From Streptomyces sp. YIM 121038 (GTDB lineage: Bacteria; Actinomycetota; Actinomycetes; Streptomycetales; Streptomycetaceae): a stretch of DNA of 64,000 bases. Position 1 is the first letter of the stretch, and the number at the start of each line of letters is the position of its first letter. The stretch is from the NCBI RefSeq assembly GCF_006088715.1, contig NZ_CP030771.1:3348001-3412000 (forward strand), given 5' to 3'. A program made the translations under genes and the position numbers. This document shows positions 33,619 to 42,423 of this stretch, one piece after another. Under the pieces are notes generated by a model. The model saw only the letters and a list, made by a program, of their open reading frames with translations. It had not been told where the DNA came from and did not search any database.

Positions 33619-35638
33619 CCGGCACCACCACCACCTGCTCGTACGCGGTACGACGTTCGCGGCCGTCGGCCCGGGCGGCGACATCCGCGGCGTTCCGGGC
33701 GGCGGCTCCCCCGACGGCCTCTTCGTGCGCGACGCGCGGCACCTGAGCCGCTGGCAGCTGACCGTGGACGGCGCCGTCCCGGAGGTCCTGAGCCCCGCCG
33801 GGGGCGGACGCACCGGGACCGGCGGGCCCGCCCCCGGGACCGGCGGCGGGGGCGTGGGCGCGGACGTGGCGCGCTGCGTGCTCGTGCCGCGCGGCGGCCG
33901 TCAGGAGCCGCCCGCCTACACGCTCTTCCGCGAGCAGGCCGTCACCGACGGCACGCTGGTCGAGGCCGTGCGGATCACCAGCAACCGCCCGGTGCCGACG
34001 ACGCTGCGGCTCGCGCTGACCGCCGACGCCGACTTCACCGACCAGTTCGAGCTGCGCGCGGACCACCGTACGTACGCGAAGCCGGGCGCGGTCCGGTCCC
34101 GGCGGGTCCTGGAGGCCCCGGGCGACGCGGACGAGCGGGGGCCCGGCGGCATCGAGTTCGCCTACCGCCGCGGGGACTGGCTGGCCCGCACCACCGTCAC
34201 CGCCGAGCCCGCGCCGGACGCCGTGGAGGAGACGGGCACCGGGGCCCGGCGGCTCGTCTGGGCGCTCGAACTGGCCGCACACGCCTCCGCCGAGCTGGCC
34301 CTGACCGTCGCCGCGGCGCCGCACGGCGCGCCGCCGCTGCCGCCCGTGCCCGTGTCACCGAGCGCCGCCATCTCCCAACTGGCCGCGGTCCAAAGGGAGT
34401 TCACCGCCGACGTGCCGCTGCCCGCGGCCTGGCCCGAGCTGGCCGCGGCGTGTACGCGCGGGCTCTTCGACCTCGCCGCGCTCCAGGTGCCCGCGCGCGG
34501 ACCCGACGGCGAGGAGCTGCGGGTGCCCGGGGCCGGGGTTCCCTGGTTCCTCACCCTGCTCGGCCGTGACGCGCTGTTGACCTCGCTCTTCGCGCTGCCG
34601 TATCTGCCGCGCCTGGCCGCCGCGACGCTGCCCGCGCTCGCCGCGACCCAGGCCACCGAGGCCACTCGGGGGCGGGCCGCGCAGCCCGGCAAGATCGTGC
34701 ACGAGGTGCGGCACGGCGAGCTCGCCCACTTCGAGCAGGTCCCGTACGGGCGTTACTACGGCTCCGTGGACGCCACTCCGCTCTTCCTCGTCCTGCTCGG
34801 CGCGTACACCGAGCAGACCGGTGACACCGCGCTCGCCCGCCGGTTGCAGGCGCACGCGCGCGCCGCCGTCGGCTGGATGCTCGACCACGGCGGGCTCACC
34901 GCGCGCGGCTACCTCGTCTACCGCGCCGACGAGGGCGGGCTCGCCAACCAGAACTGGAAGGACTCCCCCGGCGCGATCTGCGGCGCCGACGGGGACCGGC
35001 CGACCGGGCCCGTCATGGCCGCGGGCGCCCAGGGCTACGCGTACGACGCGCTGCGGCGCACGGCCTGGCTCGCGCGGGCCGTCTGGGACGACCCCGTCTA
35101 CGCGGACCTGCTCACCCAGGCCGCCGCCGACCTGCGGGACCGCTTCCAGCGGGACTTCTGGATGGCCGGTCGCGGCTTTCCCGCGCTGGCCCTCGACGGG
35201 GAGGGGCGGCAGGTCGACGCGCTCGCCTCCGACGCGGGGCACCTGCTGTGGTCCGGGCTCCTCGACAAGGAGTACGGCGAGGCGGTGGGGCGCCGTCTCC
35301 TCGAACCCGACTTCTTCTCCGGCTGGGGCGTGCGCACGCTGGCCGCCGGGCAGGGGGCGTACCACCCGCTCTCCTACCACCGCGGGTCGGTGTGGCCCCA
35401 CGACAACGCGCTCATCGCGCTGGGGCTCTCGCGGTACGGGCTGCACGACGAGGCCCGCGTCGTGGCCCACGCCCTGGTGGACGCGGCCGGCACCGCCTCC
35501 GGGCGGCTGCCCGAGGTCCTGGCCGGCTACGAACGCACCGCCTACCCCGAGCCGGTCCCCTACCCCCACGCCTGCACCCAGGACTCCCGCTCGGCAGCGG
35601 CCCCCCTGGCCCTGCTCACCGCGGTGACGGGCGGCTGA
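33611..35638 (+). CDS. glycogen debranching-type amylo-alpha-1,6-glucosidase
   Basis: A 675-residue cytoplasmic protein. The N-terminal 200 residues are the glycogen debranching enzyme N-terminal domain (FVRDARHLSRWQLTVDG, LFREQAVTDGTLVEAV, YRRGDWLARTTVTAEP). The rest is an (alpha/alpha)6 glucoamylase-like barrel with VPWFLTLLGRDALLTSLFAL, GRYYGSVDATPLFLVLL, NQNWKDSPGAICGADG and YHRGSVWPHDNALIALGL. It should remove branches from, or hydrolyse, alpha-glucans or related oligosaccharides. It starts inside the upstream hydrolase gene (ATG 33611, overlap eight bases), so the two are co-translated and under the ROK regulator. Confidence 0.82.
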   Translation: MTDRHHHHLLVRGTTFAAVGPGGDIRGVPGGGSPDGLFVRDARHLSRWQLTVDGAVPEVLSPAGGGRTGTGGPAPGTGGGGVGADVARCVLVPRGGRQEPPAYTLFREQAVTDGTLVEAVRITSNRPVPTTLRLALTADADFTDQFELRADHRTYAKPGAVRSRRVLEAPGDADERGPGGIEFAYRRGDWLARTTVTAEPAPDAVEETGTGARRLVWALELAAHASAELALTVAAAPHGAPPLPPVPVSPSAAISQLAAVQREFTADVPLPAAWPELAAACTRGLFDLAALQVPARGPDGEELRVPGAGVPWFLTLLGRDALLTSLFALPYLPRLAAATLPALAATQATEATRGRAAQPGKIVHEVRHGELAHFEQVPYGRYYGSVDATPLFLVLLGAYTEQTGDTALARRLQAHARAAVGWMLDHGGLTARGYLVYRADEGGLANQNWKDSPGAICGADGDRPTGPVMAAGAQGYAYDALRRTAWLARAVWDDPVYADLLTQAAADLRDRFQRDFWMAGRGFPALALDGEGRQVDALASDAGHLLWSGLLDKEYGEAVGRRLLEPDFFSGWGVRTLAAGQGAYHPLSYHRGSVWPHDNALIALGLSRYGLHDEARVVAHALVDAAGTASGRLPEVLAGYERTAYPEPVPYPHACTQDSRSAAAPLALLTAVTGG

Positions 35639-35652
35639 CCCCCTGCCCTCCC

Positions 35653-35697
35653 CTGTGGGCGGCTGGTCCGCCCAGGGGACGGAACGGGCGGGCACAG
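35653..35697 (+). repeat. dispersed Streptomyces short repeat, copy 2
   Basis: A 45-bp unit nearly identical to 9277-9320, with one added A and two or three changes. It lies 15 bases after the debranching-enzyme stop and can form a hairpin, so it may act as a terminator. Confidence 0.75.
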
Positions 35698-35773
35698 GGG
35701 CGGACCCGCGCCGCCGGGCTGCGCGCCCCGCCTGCACCCCAGCCCGAGCGGAACGGCCCGGGGCACCTCGGCG

Positions 35774-35814
35774 CTGTGCCCACCCGTCCCGCCCTGCGGG
35801 ACGATTGCCCACAG
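35774..35814 (-). repeat. dispersed Streptomyces short repeat, inverted variant
   Basis: Read on the minus strand it begins CTGTGGGCAATCGTCCCGCA and ends GACGGGTGGGCACAG. It is the same family as copy 2 in opposite orientation, 77 bp away. It lies downstream of the minus-strand dus gene. Each convergent gene thus ends in its own copy. Confidence 0.7.
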
Positions 35815-35838
35815 CAGGCAGCGGGGGGCGGAGGGCGG

Positions 35839-36990
35839 TCAGCCGCCGGAGGTGTCCAGTTCGGCTTCCTCGGAGACGCCCGCGCAGTCGTAGGGGTCGC
35901 GGAGCCACCCGTCCGGCAGGACCACCCGGTTGTTGCCGGAGGTCCGCCCGCGCGGCCCGTCCGCCCCGTCGGGCCACGCCTGGTCCAGGTCCAGCTCGTC
36001 GAGCCCGCCCCGCAGCTCCGCGAGGGACGACGTGATCGCGAGGCGCTTGCGCATCTCGGAGCCGACCGAGAACCCCTTCAGGTACCAGGCCACGTGCTTG
36101 CGGAAGTCGATGACGCCCCGCGCCTCGTCCCCGATCCACTCGCCGAGGAGCCCGGCGTGCCGGACCATGACGTCGGCGACGGTCCGCAGCGTGGGCCGGG
36201 CCAGGTCCTCCGTACGGCCCTCGAAGGCCGCCACCAAGTCGCCGAACAGCCACGGCCGCCCCAGGCAGCCGCGCCCGACGACCACGCCGTCGCACCCGGT
36301 CTCGCGCATCATGCGCACGGCGTCCGCCGCCGACCAGATGTCGCCGTTGCCGAGGACGGGGATCTCCGGGACGTGCTCCTTGAGGCGGGCGATCGCGGAC
36401 CAGTCCGCGGTGCCGCCGTAGTGCTGCGCGGCCGTCCGCCCGTGCAGGGCGATCGCGGTGACGCCCTCCTCCACGGCGATGCGCCCGGCGTCCAGGTACG
36501 TGATGTGGTCGTCGTCGATGCCCTTGCGCATCTTCATCGTGACCGGCAGGTCGCCCGCCCCGCTCACGGCCTCCTTCAGGATCGCGCGCAGCAGGTGGCG
36601 CTTGTACGGCAGCGCGGAGCCGCCGCCCTTGCGCGTGACCTTGGGGACCGGGCAGCCGAAGTTCAGGTCGATGTGGTCGGCGAGGTCCTCTTCCGCGATC
36701 ATGCGGACGGCCTTGCCGACGGTGGCCGGGTCGACGCCGTACAGCTGGATCGAGCGCGGCTTCTCGCTCGCGTCGAAGTGGATCAGCTGCATGGTCTTCT
36801 CGTTGCGCTCGACGAGCGCACGCGTCGTGATCATCTCGCTGACGAAGAGGCCCTTGCCGCCGCTGAACTCCCGGCACAGGGTCCGGAACGGCGCGTTCGT
36901 GATCCCCGCCATGGGCGCGAGCACGACGGGCGGCTGCACCAGGTGGGGACCGATCGACAGCGTCGACGGGGCGGTCTGCGGCTGGGACAT
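35839..36990 (-). CDS. dusB: tRNA dihydrouridine synthase
   Basis: A 383-residue flavoenzyme that reduces uridines in tRNA D-loops with NADPH. The FMN TIM-barrel opens with VVLAPMAGITNAPFRTLCRE. The catalytic Cys is in DLNFGCPVPKVTRKGGGSAL. IALHGRTAAQHYGG, LGNGDIWSA and VVVGRGCLGRPWLF are further FMN and tRNA contacts, and a helical tRNA-binding domain follows. DusB is the usual actinobacterial paralogue. ATG 36990 has GGAG upstream; a GACAAT -10 near 37046 would give a leader of about 50 bases. Confidence 0.92.
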   Translation of the reverse strand: MSQPQTAPSTLSIGPHLVQPPVVLAPMAGITNAPFRTLCREFSGGKGLFVSEMITTRALVERNEKTMQLIHFDASEKPRSIQLYGVDPATVGKAVRMIAEEDLADHIDLNFGCPVPKVTRKGGGSALPYKRHLLRAILKEAVSGAGDLPVTMKMRKGIDDDHITYLDAGRIAVEEGVTAIALHGRTAAQHYGGTADWSAIARLKEHVPEIPVLGNGDIWSAADAVRMMRETGCDGVVVGRGCLGRPWLFGDLVAAFEGRTEDLARPTLRTVADVMVRHAGLLGEWIGDEARGVIDFRKHVAWYLKGFSVGSEMRKRLAITSSLAELRGGLDELDLDQAWPDGADGPRGRTSGNNRVVLPDGWLRDPYDCAGVSEEAELDTSGG

Positions 36991-37052
36991 CGGGCGGCTC
37001 TCCGGGAACGTACGGGACTCACGATGAGGAGCGGGCAAGCATCCATTGTCCC

Positions 37053-38006
37053 TCAGCCCGCGACCGGCCCGTCCCCCGAGCCCGCCGGGCCCCTGCCCCG
37101 GACCCCGGCGGGCTCGGGGGACGGGCCGTCCGCCAGCTCCGCGAGCCGCTCCAGGCGCTCCTCGGTGGCGTCGTCGGCGGGCACGTACGCGACGAGCCGG
37201 TAGGCCTGCGACTCCGGCGCGAGCCACATAGTGCGGTGCTCCAGGCTGAGCAGCCCCACCTCGGGGTGCTCATAGCGTTTGACGTGCGGCGACATCGCGC
37301 CCAGCTCATGGCGCCGCCACAGCGCGCGGAACTCCGCCGACTCCTGGAGCAGCCCGTCGAGCCGCTCCTTCCAGGCGGGCTCGGCCACGTGCTCGGCCAT
37401 GCCCGCGCGGAACTTCGCGATCAGGTCGCGCAGCATCTCGTCCCGGTCGAGGAAGGTCTCGCGCCAGCGCCTGCTGGTGACGAGCAGCCACAGGCAGTTG
37501 CGCTCCCGGGGCGGCAGCTCGGTCAGGTCGCCGAAGACCTGACCGAAGGGGCCGTTGTGGGCGAGCACGTCGTAGCGGGCGTTCTGCAGGCTCGCCGGGT
37601 AGGGCGCCATGCGGTGCATCAGGCGCAGGGCGGTGCCGGTCACGAGGGGGCACTCGGTCTCGGGGCGCGGGTCGACGGCGCCGGCGAGCGCGAAGAGGTG
37701 GCCGCGCTCGGTCTGGTCCATGAGCAGCGCGCGGGCGATGGCGTCGAGGACCTGCGCGGAGACCCGGATGGGCCGCCCCTGCTCCAGCCACGTGTACCAG
37801 GTGACGCCCACCGCGGAGAGCTGCGCGACCTCCTCGCGGCGCAGGCCGGGCGTGCGCCGCCGCGGGCCGCGCGGCAGGCCCGCCTGCTCGGGCGTGATCC
37901 GCTCGCGGCGGCTGCGCAGGAAGGCGGCGAGCTCCCGCCTGCGGGTGGCGTCGTCCGCGACGGGCCCGGTGGGCGTCAGCGGCTCTGCGGTCATGGCCAT
38001 GGTCAC
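37053..38006 (-). CDS. MmyB-type XRE transcriptional regulator
   Basis: A 317-residue regulator. The N-terminal helix-turn-helix has the family mark GPRRRTPGLRREEVAQLSAVGVTWYTWLEQGR (contiguous over about residues 47-78). The C-terminal MmyB ligand-binding PAS-like domain spans residues 120-280 (NARYDVLAHNGPF, HPEVGLLSLEHRTMWL) and in relatives binds a fatty-acid-like ligand. It is divergent from an efflux pump gene, with an inverted repeat between, so it probably controls that pump and itself. ATG 38006 or ATG 38000 or 37991 could be the start. Confidence 0.88.
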   Translation of the reverse strand: MTMAMTAEPLTPTGPVADDATRRRELAAFLRSRRERITPEQAGLPRGPRRRTPGLRREEVAQLSAVGVTWYTWLEQGRPIRVSAQVLDAIARALLMDQTERGHLFALAGAVDPRPETECPLVTGTALRLMHRMAPYPASLQNARYDVLAHNGPFGQVFGDLTELPPRERNCLWLLVTSRRWRETFLDRDEMLRDLIAKFRAGMAEHVAEPAWKERLDGLLQESAEFRALWRRHELGAMSPHVKRYEHPEVGLLSLEHRTMWLAPESQAYRLVAYVPADDATEERLERLAELADGPSPEPAGVRGRGPAGSGDGPVAG

Positions 38007-38052
38007 GCTCCCAGCCTCGCGCAGCCCGCGCCCCGCTTCCAGGTGCGCCTAC

Positions 38053-38076
38053 TACCAGGATAAAGACACTCTGGTA
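38053..38076. promoter_or_regulatory. inverted repeat operator between MmyB regulator and efflux gene
   Basis: TACCAG at 38053 and CTGGTA at 38071 are perfect inverted arms, 12 bp apart, around GATAAAGACACT. The site is 47 bp upstream of the regulator and 32 bp upstream of the MFS gene, in the only gap between them. It is the obvious binding site for the MmyB-type regulator. Confidence 0.65.
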
Positions 38077-38107
38077 CCCGTCTTGGCGACCGCTCATCGT
38101 CGTATCC

Positions 38108-39592
38108 GTGACTCGCACAACGACTCCTACGACGACTCCTACGACGACCCCCGCGACGCCCCCGACGACGGCTGCCCCCACGACCGGGACCGCCGCCGCG
38201 GCCGCGGCTCCCGCGCTCGGCGCCCTGGGCCTGTTCGCCCTCCTGCTCGGCACCTCCCTGCCGAGCACCGACTTCTTCGTCGTCAACGTGGCCCTGCCCG
38301 ACATCGAGCGCGACCTGGGCGCCTCCCCGTCCGCCCTGGAGATGGTCGCCGCCGGATACGCCGTCGCGTACGCCGTGCTGCTGGTCCTCGGCGGCAGGCT
38401 CGGGGACGCGTACGGGCGGCGCAGGCTGTTCCTGTGGGGCGTCGCCGGGTTCGGGATCACCTCGCTGGCCTGCGGTGTCGCCCCCGACGCCTGGTCGCTG
38501 GTGGCGTTCAGGGCCGCGCAGGGCGCCGCGTCCGCGCTGTTGCTTCCGCAGGTGCTCGCCACCCTCCACGCGACGACGCGCGGCGAGCGGCGCGCGCGGG
38601 CCGTCGCCCTGTACGGGGCGGTGAGCGGGCTCGCGATGGTGCTCGGGCAGGTGCTCGGCGGGGTCCTGGTGTCGGCCGATCTGGCGGGGACCGGCTGGCG
38701 CATGGCGTTCCTGATCAACGTGCCGGTCGTCGCGCTCGCGTGGCCGCTCGCGCTGCGGGCGGTGCCGGACAGCCGGGCCGGGCGGCCGGGGCGCGGTGAC
38801 GTCGGCGGCAGCGTGCTGCTTGCCGCCGCGCTGCTCGCGCTGCTGCTGCCGCTGACCGAGGGCCGCTCGGCGGGCTGGCCGCTGTGGTCGGTGCTCACGC
38901 TCCTTGCCGCGCCCCTGCTGATCTGGGCGTTCGCCACCGTGGAGCGGCGCGCGGAGCGCACCGGCGGCAGCCCGCTCCTGCCCCCGTCGCTGCTGCGCGA
39001 GCCCGGGGTCGTCCGGGGGCTGCTGATCGGCGCCCCGATCTTCATCGGCTTCAGCGGCTTCATGTTCGTCAGCGCCGTGACGCTCCAGAAGGGCCTGGGC
39101 TACGGCGCCCTGAAGGCGGGCCTGACGCTGGTCCCCATGGGGATCGCGCAGTTCGGGGCGTCCCTGCTGCTGCCGCGCGTGGTGGACCGGTTCGGCAGCC
39201 GCACCCTGCCCCTGTGCGCCCTGGTGCACGGCGCGGGCCTGTCCGTGCTCGCCGCCACCGTCCTGTGGGCCCCGTGGTCCGCGCTCGGCCCGCTGACGCT
39301 CGCCCCCGGCCTGCTCCTGTGCGGCCTCGGCCAGGGCATCCAGCTGCCGCTGTACTACCGCGTGCTGCTGGCCGCCGTGCCCGCGGCGCGGGCGGGCGCG
39401 GGCAGCGGCCTCGCGGCGACCGCCCAGCAGTCGGGCCTGGCCGTCGGCGTCGCCACGCTGGGCTCGCTGTTCCTGGCCCTGGAGCCGGGCCTCGGCCTGC
39501 GCGCCGCGTTCGCGATCGTGCTCGGCGCGCAGCTCGCGGGCCTGCTCGGCCTGGCCGCGCTGAGCCTCAGGCTGCCGCGCGACCCGGGCTGA
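38108..39592 (+). CDS. MFS efflux transporter, DHA2 type
   Basis: A 494-residue drug:proton antiporter-type protein with about 14 hydrophobic helices. The first is GLFALLLGTSLPSTDFFVVN, ending in NVALPDIERDLGASPSALEM. Loop motif A is GGRLGDAYGRRRLFLWG, and motif C-like VLGQVLGGVLV marks exporters. The first 30 residues are a Thr/Pro tail encoded by imperfect tandem copies of ACGACTCCT. GTG 38108 lacks a ribosome site, so the mRNA may be leaderless or the true start slightly downstream. Probably induced through the divergent MmyB regulator. Confidence 0.85.
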   Translation: MTRTTTPTTTPTTTPATPPTTAAPTTGTAAAAAAPALGALGLFALLLGTSLPSTDFFVVNVALPDIERDLGASPSALEMVAAGYAVAYAVLLVLGGRLGDAYGRRRLFLWGVAGFGITSLACGVAPDAWSLVAFRAAQGAASALLLPQVLATLHATTRGERRARAVALYGAVSGLAMVLGQVLGGVLVSADLAGTGWRMAFLINVPVVALAWPLALRAVPDSRAGRPGRGDVGGSVLLAAALLALLLPLTEGRSAGWPLWSVLTLLAAPLLIWAFATVERRAERTGGSPLLPPSLLREPGVVRGLLIGAPIFIGFSGFMFVSAVTLQKGLGYGALKAGLTLVPMGIAQFGASLLLPRVVDRFGSRTLPLCALVHGAGLSVLAATVLWAPWSALGPLTLAPGLLLCGLGQGIQLPLYYRVLLAAVPAARAGAGSGLAATAQQSGLAVGVATLGSLFLALEPGLGLRAAFAIVLGAQLAGLLGLAALSLRLPRDPG

Positions 39593-39611
39593 GCCCCGGG
39601 CGGCCCGGGGC
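39593..39611 (+). terminator. hairpin directly after MFS stop
   Basis: GCCCCGGG pairs with CCCGGGGC over a three-base loop, starting at the base after the stop codon. It separates the two MFS genes. Confidence 0.55.
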
Positions 39612-39643
39612 ACGGCACCCGCCCCGGGGATACCGTCGGCTGT

Positions 39644-41101
39644 ATGCCCGAGTCCGAGCTGAGCCCCCGGCGCCGCCAACTGGTGCTCGCGATCTGCTGC
39701 ATGAGCCTGCTGATCGTGAGCCTGGACAACACCATCCTGAACGTCGCCCTGCCCACCATGGCCAGGGAGTTCGACACCAGCATCTCGGGCATGCAGTGGA
39801 CCGTCGACGCGTACACCCTCGTCCTCGCCTCGCTCCTGATGCTGGCGGGCTCGACGGGGGACCGCGTCGGGCGCCGCCGGGTGTTCCAGGCGGGCCTCGC
39901 CGTCTTCACCCTCGGCTCGGTCCTGTGCTCCCTCGCCCCGAACCTGGAGTCGCTCGTCGCCTTCCGCATGATCCAGGCGGTGGGCGGCTCCATGCTCAAC
40001 CCCGTGGCCATGTCGATCATCACGAACACCTTCACCGAGCCGCGCGAGCGGGCCCGTGCCATCGGGGTGTGGGGCGGCGTCGTCGGCATCTCCATGGCGG
40101 CGGGCCCGCTGGTGGGCGGCCTGCTCGTGGACGCGGTGGGCTGGCGCGCGATCTTCTGGGTGAACCTGCCGGTGGGCCTCGTCGCGCTGTTCCTGACCAC
40201 CCGGTACGTCCCGGAGTCCCGCGCGCCGAAGCCGCGCCGCGCCGACCCGGTCGGGCAGGTCCTGGTGATGCTGCTGCTCGGCGCCCTCACCTACGCGATC
40301 ATCGAGGCGCCCACGGCGGGCTGGACCTCGCCGCTGATCATGCTGTGCGCGGGCACCGCGGCGGCGGCGCTCGCGGGGCTGCTCCGGTACGAGCCGCGCC
40401 GCGCGGAGCCCCTGATCGACCTGCGGTTCTTCCGCTCGGCGCCGTTCAGCGGGGCCACGGTCATCGCGATCAGCGCGTTCGCCGCCCTGGGCGGTTTCCT
40501 GTTCCTGTCCACCCTCTACCTCCAGGACGTACGCGGTCTGGACGCGCTGCACGCGGGCCTGTGGATGCTGCCCATGGCGGCGATGACCCTGGTGTGCGCC
40601 CCGCTCTCCGGCCGCCTGGTCGGCAGCCGGGGCCCACGGCTCTCCCTGCTGATCGCGGGGGTGGCGATGACGGCCTCCGGCGTCCTCTTCGCCGCCTTCG
40701 ACGCGGCGGCGGAGCCCGCCACCCGCCTTGTCGCCTACGTCCTCTTCGGCATCGGCTTCGGCGTCGTGAACGCGCCGATCACCAACACCGCCGTGGCCGG
40801 GATGCCCCGCGCCCAGGCCGGTGTGGCCGCCGCCGTGGCCTCCACCAGCCGCCAGATCGGCCAGACCCTCGGCGTCGCGGTGATCGGCGCGGTCCTGGCC
40901 TCCGGCGTCACGACGTCGTACGCCCGGGACTTCACGGCGGCGAGCCGCCCGGCCTGGTGGATCATCACGGCCTGCGGCGCGGCGGTCCTCTGCGTGGGCG
41001 CCCTGACCAGCGGCCCCTGGGCCCGCGCCACGGCCCGGCACACGGCGGCCCGCCTGACACCGGAGCCGGACGGGGCGCCCCCGGTGTCCAGGCCCACCTG
41101 A
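39644..41101 (+). CDS. MFS efflux transporter, EmrB/QacA type
   Basis: A 485-residue DHA2-family exporter with 14 predicted helices. Typical parts are the helix 1 motif LLIVSLDNTILNVALPTMAR, MQWTVDAYTLVLASLLMLAG, motif A GSTGDRVGRRRVFQAGL, and motif C GVVGISMAAGPLVGGLLV with AIFWVNLPVGL after it. It likely extrudes a drug or a secondary metabolite. It has no ribosome site; TACCGT at 39631-39636 sits eight bases before the ATG, suggesting a leaderless transcript. Only distantly similar to the upstream pump. Confidence 0.87.
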   Translation: MPESELSPRRRQLVLAICCMSLLIVSLDNTILNVALPTMAREFDTSISGMQWTVDAYTLVLASLLMLAGSTGDRVGRRRVFQAGLAVFTLGSVLCSLAPNLESLVAFRMIQAVGGSMLNPVAMSIITNTFTEPRERARAIGVWGGVVGISMAAGPLVGGLLVDAVGWRAIFWVNLPVGLVALFLTTRYVPESRAPKPRRADPVGQVLVMLLLGALTYAIIEAPTAGWTSPLIMLCAGTAAAALAGLLRYEPRRAEPLIDLRFFRSAPFSGATVIAISAFAALGGFLFLSTLYLQDVRGLDALHAGLWMLPMAAMTLVCAPLSGRLVGSRGPRLSLLIAGVAMTASGVLFAAFDAAAEPATRLVAYVLFGIGFGVVNAPITNTAVAGMPRAQAGVAAAVASTSRQIGQTLGVAVIGAVLASGVTTSYARDFTAASRPAWWIITACGAAVLCVGALTSGPWARATARHTAARLTPEPDGAPPVSRPT

Positions 41102-41250
41102 CGGAACGGCACCTACGGCCCGCGAGGGCCCTTGGGTCGCGAGGGTTCAGCCCATCTGCCAGGGAGGTCCCGTAAACGCGTAGCCAGTCACCGGCCGGGC
41201 TCCGCGCGGGTTCCCGCCAGGGCCGGGGCAGTCGCGACCCGAGCCGAAGT
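41102..41250. other. intergenic region after the EmrB-type pump
   Basis: A short GGCCC-GCGA-GGGCC hairpin (41117-41130) could end transcription of the pump. The octamer CGCGAGGG occurs twice. I see no gene and no riboswitch I can name. Confidence 0.4.
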
Positions 41251-41256
41251 TACAAA

Positions 41257-41278
41257 TTACAGAACTTGAAATCTGTAA
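41257..41278. promoter_or_regulatory. palindromic operator upstream of the aldo/keto reductase operon
   Basis: TTACAGA and TCTGTAA are perfect 7-bp arms around ACTTGAAA. A further TTACA at 41250 makes an overlapping GTTACA...TGTAAC pair. It is strikingly AT-rich for this DNA and lies 94 bp before the reductase. The TetR regulator two genes along is the candidate binder; a MarR or HxlR protein from elsewhere is also possible. Confidence 0.6.
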
Positions 41279-41371
41279 CCGGAGGGGGCATGCTGGAGGC
41301 ACGGCGCTCGTCCGGGCCCTTTCCGGGGACCGCGGCGCCGTCCCCTACCCAGCACACCCCCAGGAGCCCTC

Positions 41372-42388
41372 ATGCGCACCCTGAAGCTCGGCAGCACCGG
41401 TCCCGTTTCCTCCGCTCTCGGCCTCGGCTGCATGGGGATGTCCGCGCTGTACGGCGAGGCGGACCGGGGCGAGTCGATCGCCACCCTCCACGCCGCGCTC
41501 GACGCGGGCGTCACCCTGCTGGACACCGGCGACTTCTACGCCATGGGCCACAACGAGCTGCTGATCGGCGAAGCCCTGCGCACCGCGCCCGCCGCGCACC
41601 GCGAAAGGGCGCTCACCAGCGTGAAGTTCGGCGCCCTCCGCGACCCGGACGGCGGCTGGGCCGGCTACGACGGCCGCCCGGCCACGGTGAAGAACTTCGC
41701 CGCGTACTCGCTCCAGCGCCTCGGCGTCGACCACATCGACGTCTACCGCATCGCCCGCGTCGACGAGACCGTGCCGATCGAGGAGACCGTCGGCGCCATC
41801 GCCGAGCTGGTCGAGAAGGGCCACGTGCGGCACATCGGCCTTTCCGAGGTCGGCGCCGACACGCTGCGCCGGGCCGCCGCCGTCGCACCGATCTCGGACC
41901 TCCAGATCGAGTACTCCCTGATCTCGCGCGGCATCGAGGACGAGATCCTGCCCACCGCCGCCGAGCTCGGCATCGGCGTCACCGCGTACGGCGTGCTCTC
42001 GCGCGGCCTGATCTCCGGGCACTTCGCGCGCGACCGCAAGCTCGCCGCGAACGACTTCCGCGGGGTCAGCCCCCGCTTCCAGGGCGAGAACCTCCAGCGC
42101 AACCTCGACCTGGTCGACGCCCTGCGGAAGATCGCGGAGGCGAAGGGCGTGAGCGTCGCGCAGACCGCGATCGCCTGGGTGCTCGCGCAGGGCCCCCGGT
42201 TCGGCGCGAGCATCGTGCCGCTGGTCGGCGCCCGCCGCCGGGACCGCCTCGCCGAGGCCCTCGGCGCCCTGGACGTCCAGTTCGACGCCGCCGACCTCGC
42301 CGCCGTCGAGGAGGCCGTGCCCGCGGGCGCGGCGGCGGGCGACCGCTACCCCGAGGCACAGATGGCACACCTCGACAGCGAGCGCTGA
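41372..42388 (+). CDS. aldo/keto reductase
   Basis: A 338-residue NADPH-dependent TIM-barrel oxidoreductase. GLGCMGMSALYG opens it. The catalytic Asp and Tyr are in LLDTGDFYAMGHNE and the Lys in ALTSVKFG. The fourth position, normally His in a YQHRVD-like block, reads YRIARVD, so the tetrad His appears to be Ala. That variant may alter substrate choice. IGLSEVGADTLRRA, DLQIEYSLISRGIE and VPLVGARRRDRLAEAL form the cofactor end. ATG 41372 follows CCAGGAG. It is followed 35 bp later by a TetR gene, which probably controls it. Confidence 0.87.
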   Translation: MRTLKLGSTGPVSSALGLGCMGMSALYGEADRGESIATLHAALDAGVTLLDTGDFYAMGHNELLIGEALRTAPAAHRERALTSVKFGALRDPDGGWAGYDGRPATVKNFAAYSLQRLGVDHIDVYRIARVDETVPIEETVGAIAELVEKGHVRHIGLSEVGADTLRRAAAVAPISDLQIEYSLISRGIEDEILPTAAELGIGVTAYGVLSRGLISGHFARDRKLAANDFRGVSPRFQGENLQRNLDLVDALRKIAEAKGVSVAQTAIAWVLAQGPRFGASIVPLVGARRRDRLAEALGALDVQFDAADLAAVEEAVPAGAAAGDRYPEAQMAHLDSER

Positions 42389-42423
42389 CGGGGGCGCCGA
42401 CGGCGCCCGGTACCGTCTTGACC

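Noticed and set aside
41131..41250. Riboswitch-like stretch before the aldo/keto reductase
   Set aside because: GGGAGGTCCCG and nearby segments suggested a guanidine or cobalamin element, but no conserved core could be completed.
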